Below are positions 5,744-6,061 of a stretch of DNA of 6,061 bases, piece after piece; the first letter of the stretch is position 1; the number at the start of each line of letters is the position of its first letter. Position numbers and translations under genes: made by a program. The stretch covers positions 1-6,061 of the forward strand of contig JAUWPX010000102.1 in the NCBI GenBank assembly GCA_030611395.1, read 5' to 3'. This stretch comes from Bacteroidota bacterium (lineage in GTDB: Bacteria > Bacteroidota > Bacteroidia > Bacteroidales > VadinHA17). The notes under the pieces are model-generated. The model worked only from the letters and a program-made list of their open reading frames with translations. It did not search any database and had not been told where the DNA came from.

Positions 5744-5768
5744 GGTATAAATTTTAAAGAAAACAGAC

Positions 5769-6061
5769 ATGGAATTAGATAAATTTACAATAAAATCTCA
5801 GGAGGCAATACAAAGGGCGCAACAGTTGACAATGGAAACTGAAAACCAGGCGATAGAGTGCGGTCATCTGTTGAAAGGGATATTAGAGATCGATGAAAAT
5901 GTATTGCCTTTTTTGTTTAAAAAATTGGCGATTAATGAGCAAAACTTAATACAGGCTTTAAACCAGATAATAAAAAGCTATCCTAAAGTTTCCGGCGGAC
6001 AGGTGTATTTATCGAATACAGCTAATCAGGCATTAGTGAAAGCGCAACAACAAAGTAAAGA
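5769..6061 (+). CDS. clpB: ATP-dependent chaperone ClpB, N-terminal part (runs off the window)
   Basis: The first 97 codons of clpB are present; the gene continues past the right edge with no stop. The start MELDKFTIKSQEAIQRAQQL, the ECGHLLKGIL segment (30-39) and SYPKVSGGQVYLS (70-82) match the Clp N-terminal repeat domain and the GG-x-x-YLS linker seen in Bacteroidota ClpB. The whole protein would be about 860 residues: N domain, AAA+ 1, coiled-coil middle domain, AAA+ 2. It is a cytoplasmic hexamer that threads aggregated proteins through its pore with DnaK help. ClpA and ClpC share the N domain, but the opening residues and linker favour ClpB. The gene has its own 170-base upstream spacer with a palindrome, fitting separate heat-shock-type control, though I see no known heat-shock operator. 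Confidence 0.92.
   Translation, partial: MELDKFTIKSQEAIQRAQQLTMETENQAIECGHLLKGILEIDENVLPFLFKKLAINEQNLIQALNQIIKSYPKVSGGQVYLSNTANQALVKAQQQSK

Noticed and set aside
5748..5755. TAAATTTT as a clpB -7 promoter element
   Set aside because: It differs from TAnnTTTG at the last base and lies only 13 bases before the ATG, leaving almost no leader.

Overview
The window reads as ordinary chromosome of a Bacteroidota bacterium. The evidence is a low-GC sequence with weak or absent Shine-Dalgarno sites at most starts, two lipoproteins and a GDSL/SGNH hydrolase of the kinds common in that phylum, one good TAnnTTTG-type -7 promoter element, and a ClpB N-terminus of Bacteroidota type. Genus cannot be given from the sequence alone.

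Left part (1-2700). An AT-rich leader contains copy 1 of a hairpin-forming repeat. It is followed by four closely spaced plus-strand genes with gaps of 9, 6 and 18 bases: a Dabb-domain protein (270-587) with the only strong Shine-Dalgarno site in the window, a class I SAM methyltransferase cut off after its SAM-binding motifs (597-887), a lipoprotein with C-terminal TPR-like helices, probably of the DUF6340 type (894-1949), and a secreted SGNH/GDSL hydrolase (1968-2681). The spacing suggests one transcript, but the functions do not form an obvious pathway.

Middle (2700-4064). Copy 2 of the repeat lies between the convergent ends of the hydrolase and a minus-strand calcineurin-like metallophosphoesterase lipoprotein (2810-3691). 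Upstream of the phosphoesterase is a 373-base spacer holding its likely promoter, a perfect 12-bp inverted repeat, and a coding-looking stretch that ends in an ATGA overlap with the next gene. That stretch may be the tail of a lost upstream gene.

Right part (4065-6061). A flavodoxin/2x[4Fe-4S] ferredoxin fusion with extra C-terminal membrane helices (4065-5117) is followed after 22 bases by an unrecognised two-helix membrane protein (5140-5598), and the two probably form a small redox operon. Next comes a spacer with a degenerate 8-bp tandem repeat and an imperfect palindrome, then the first 97 codons of clpB (5769 to the window edge).

I see no CRISPR array, complete mobile element, RNA gene or defence system. 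The points most worth following are the dispersed hairpin repeat, the two gene fragments, and the membrane-tethered flavodoxin-ferredoxin pair.
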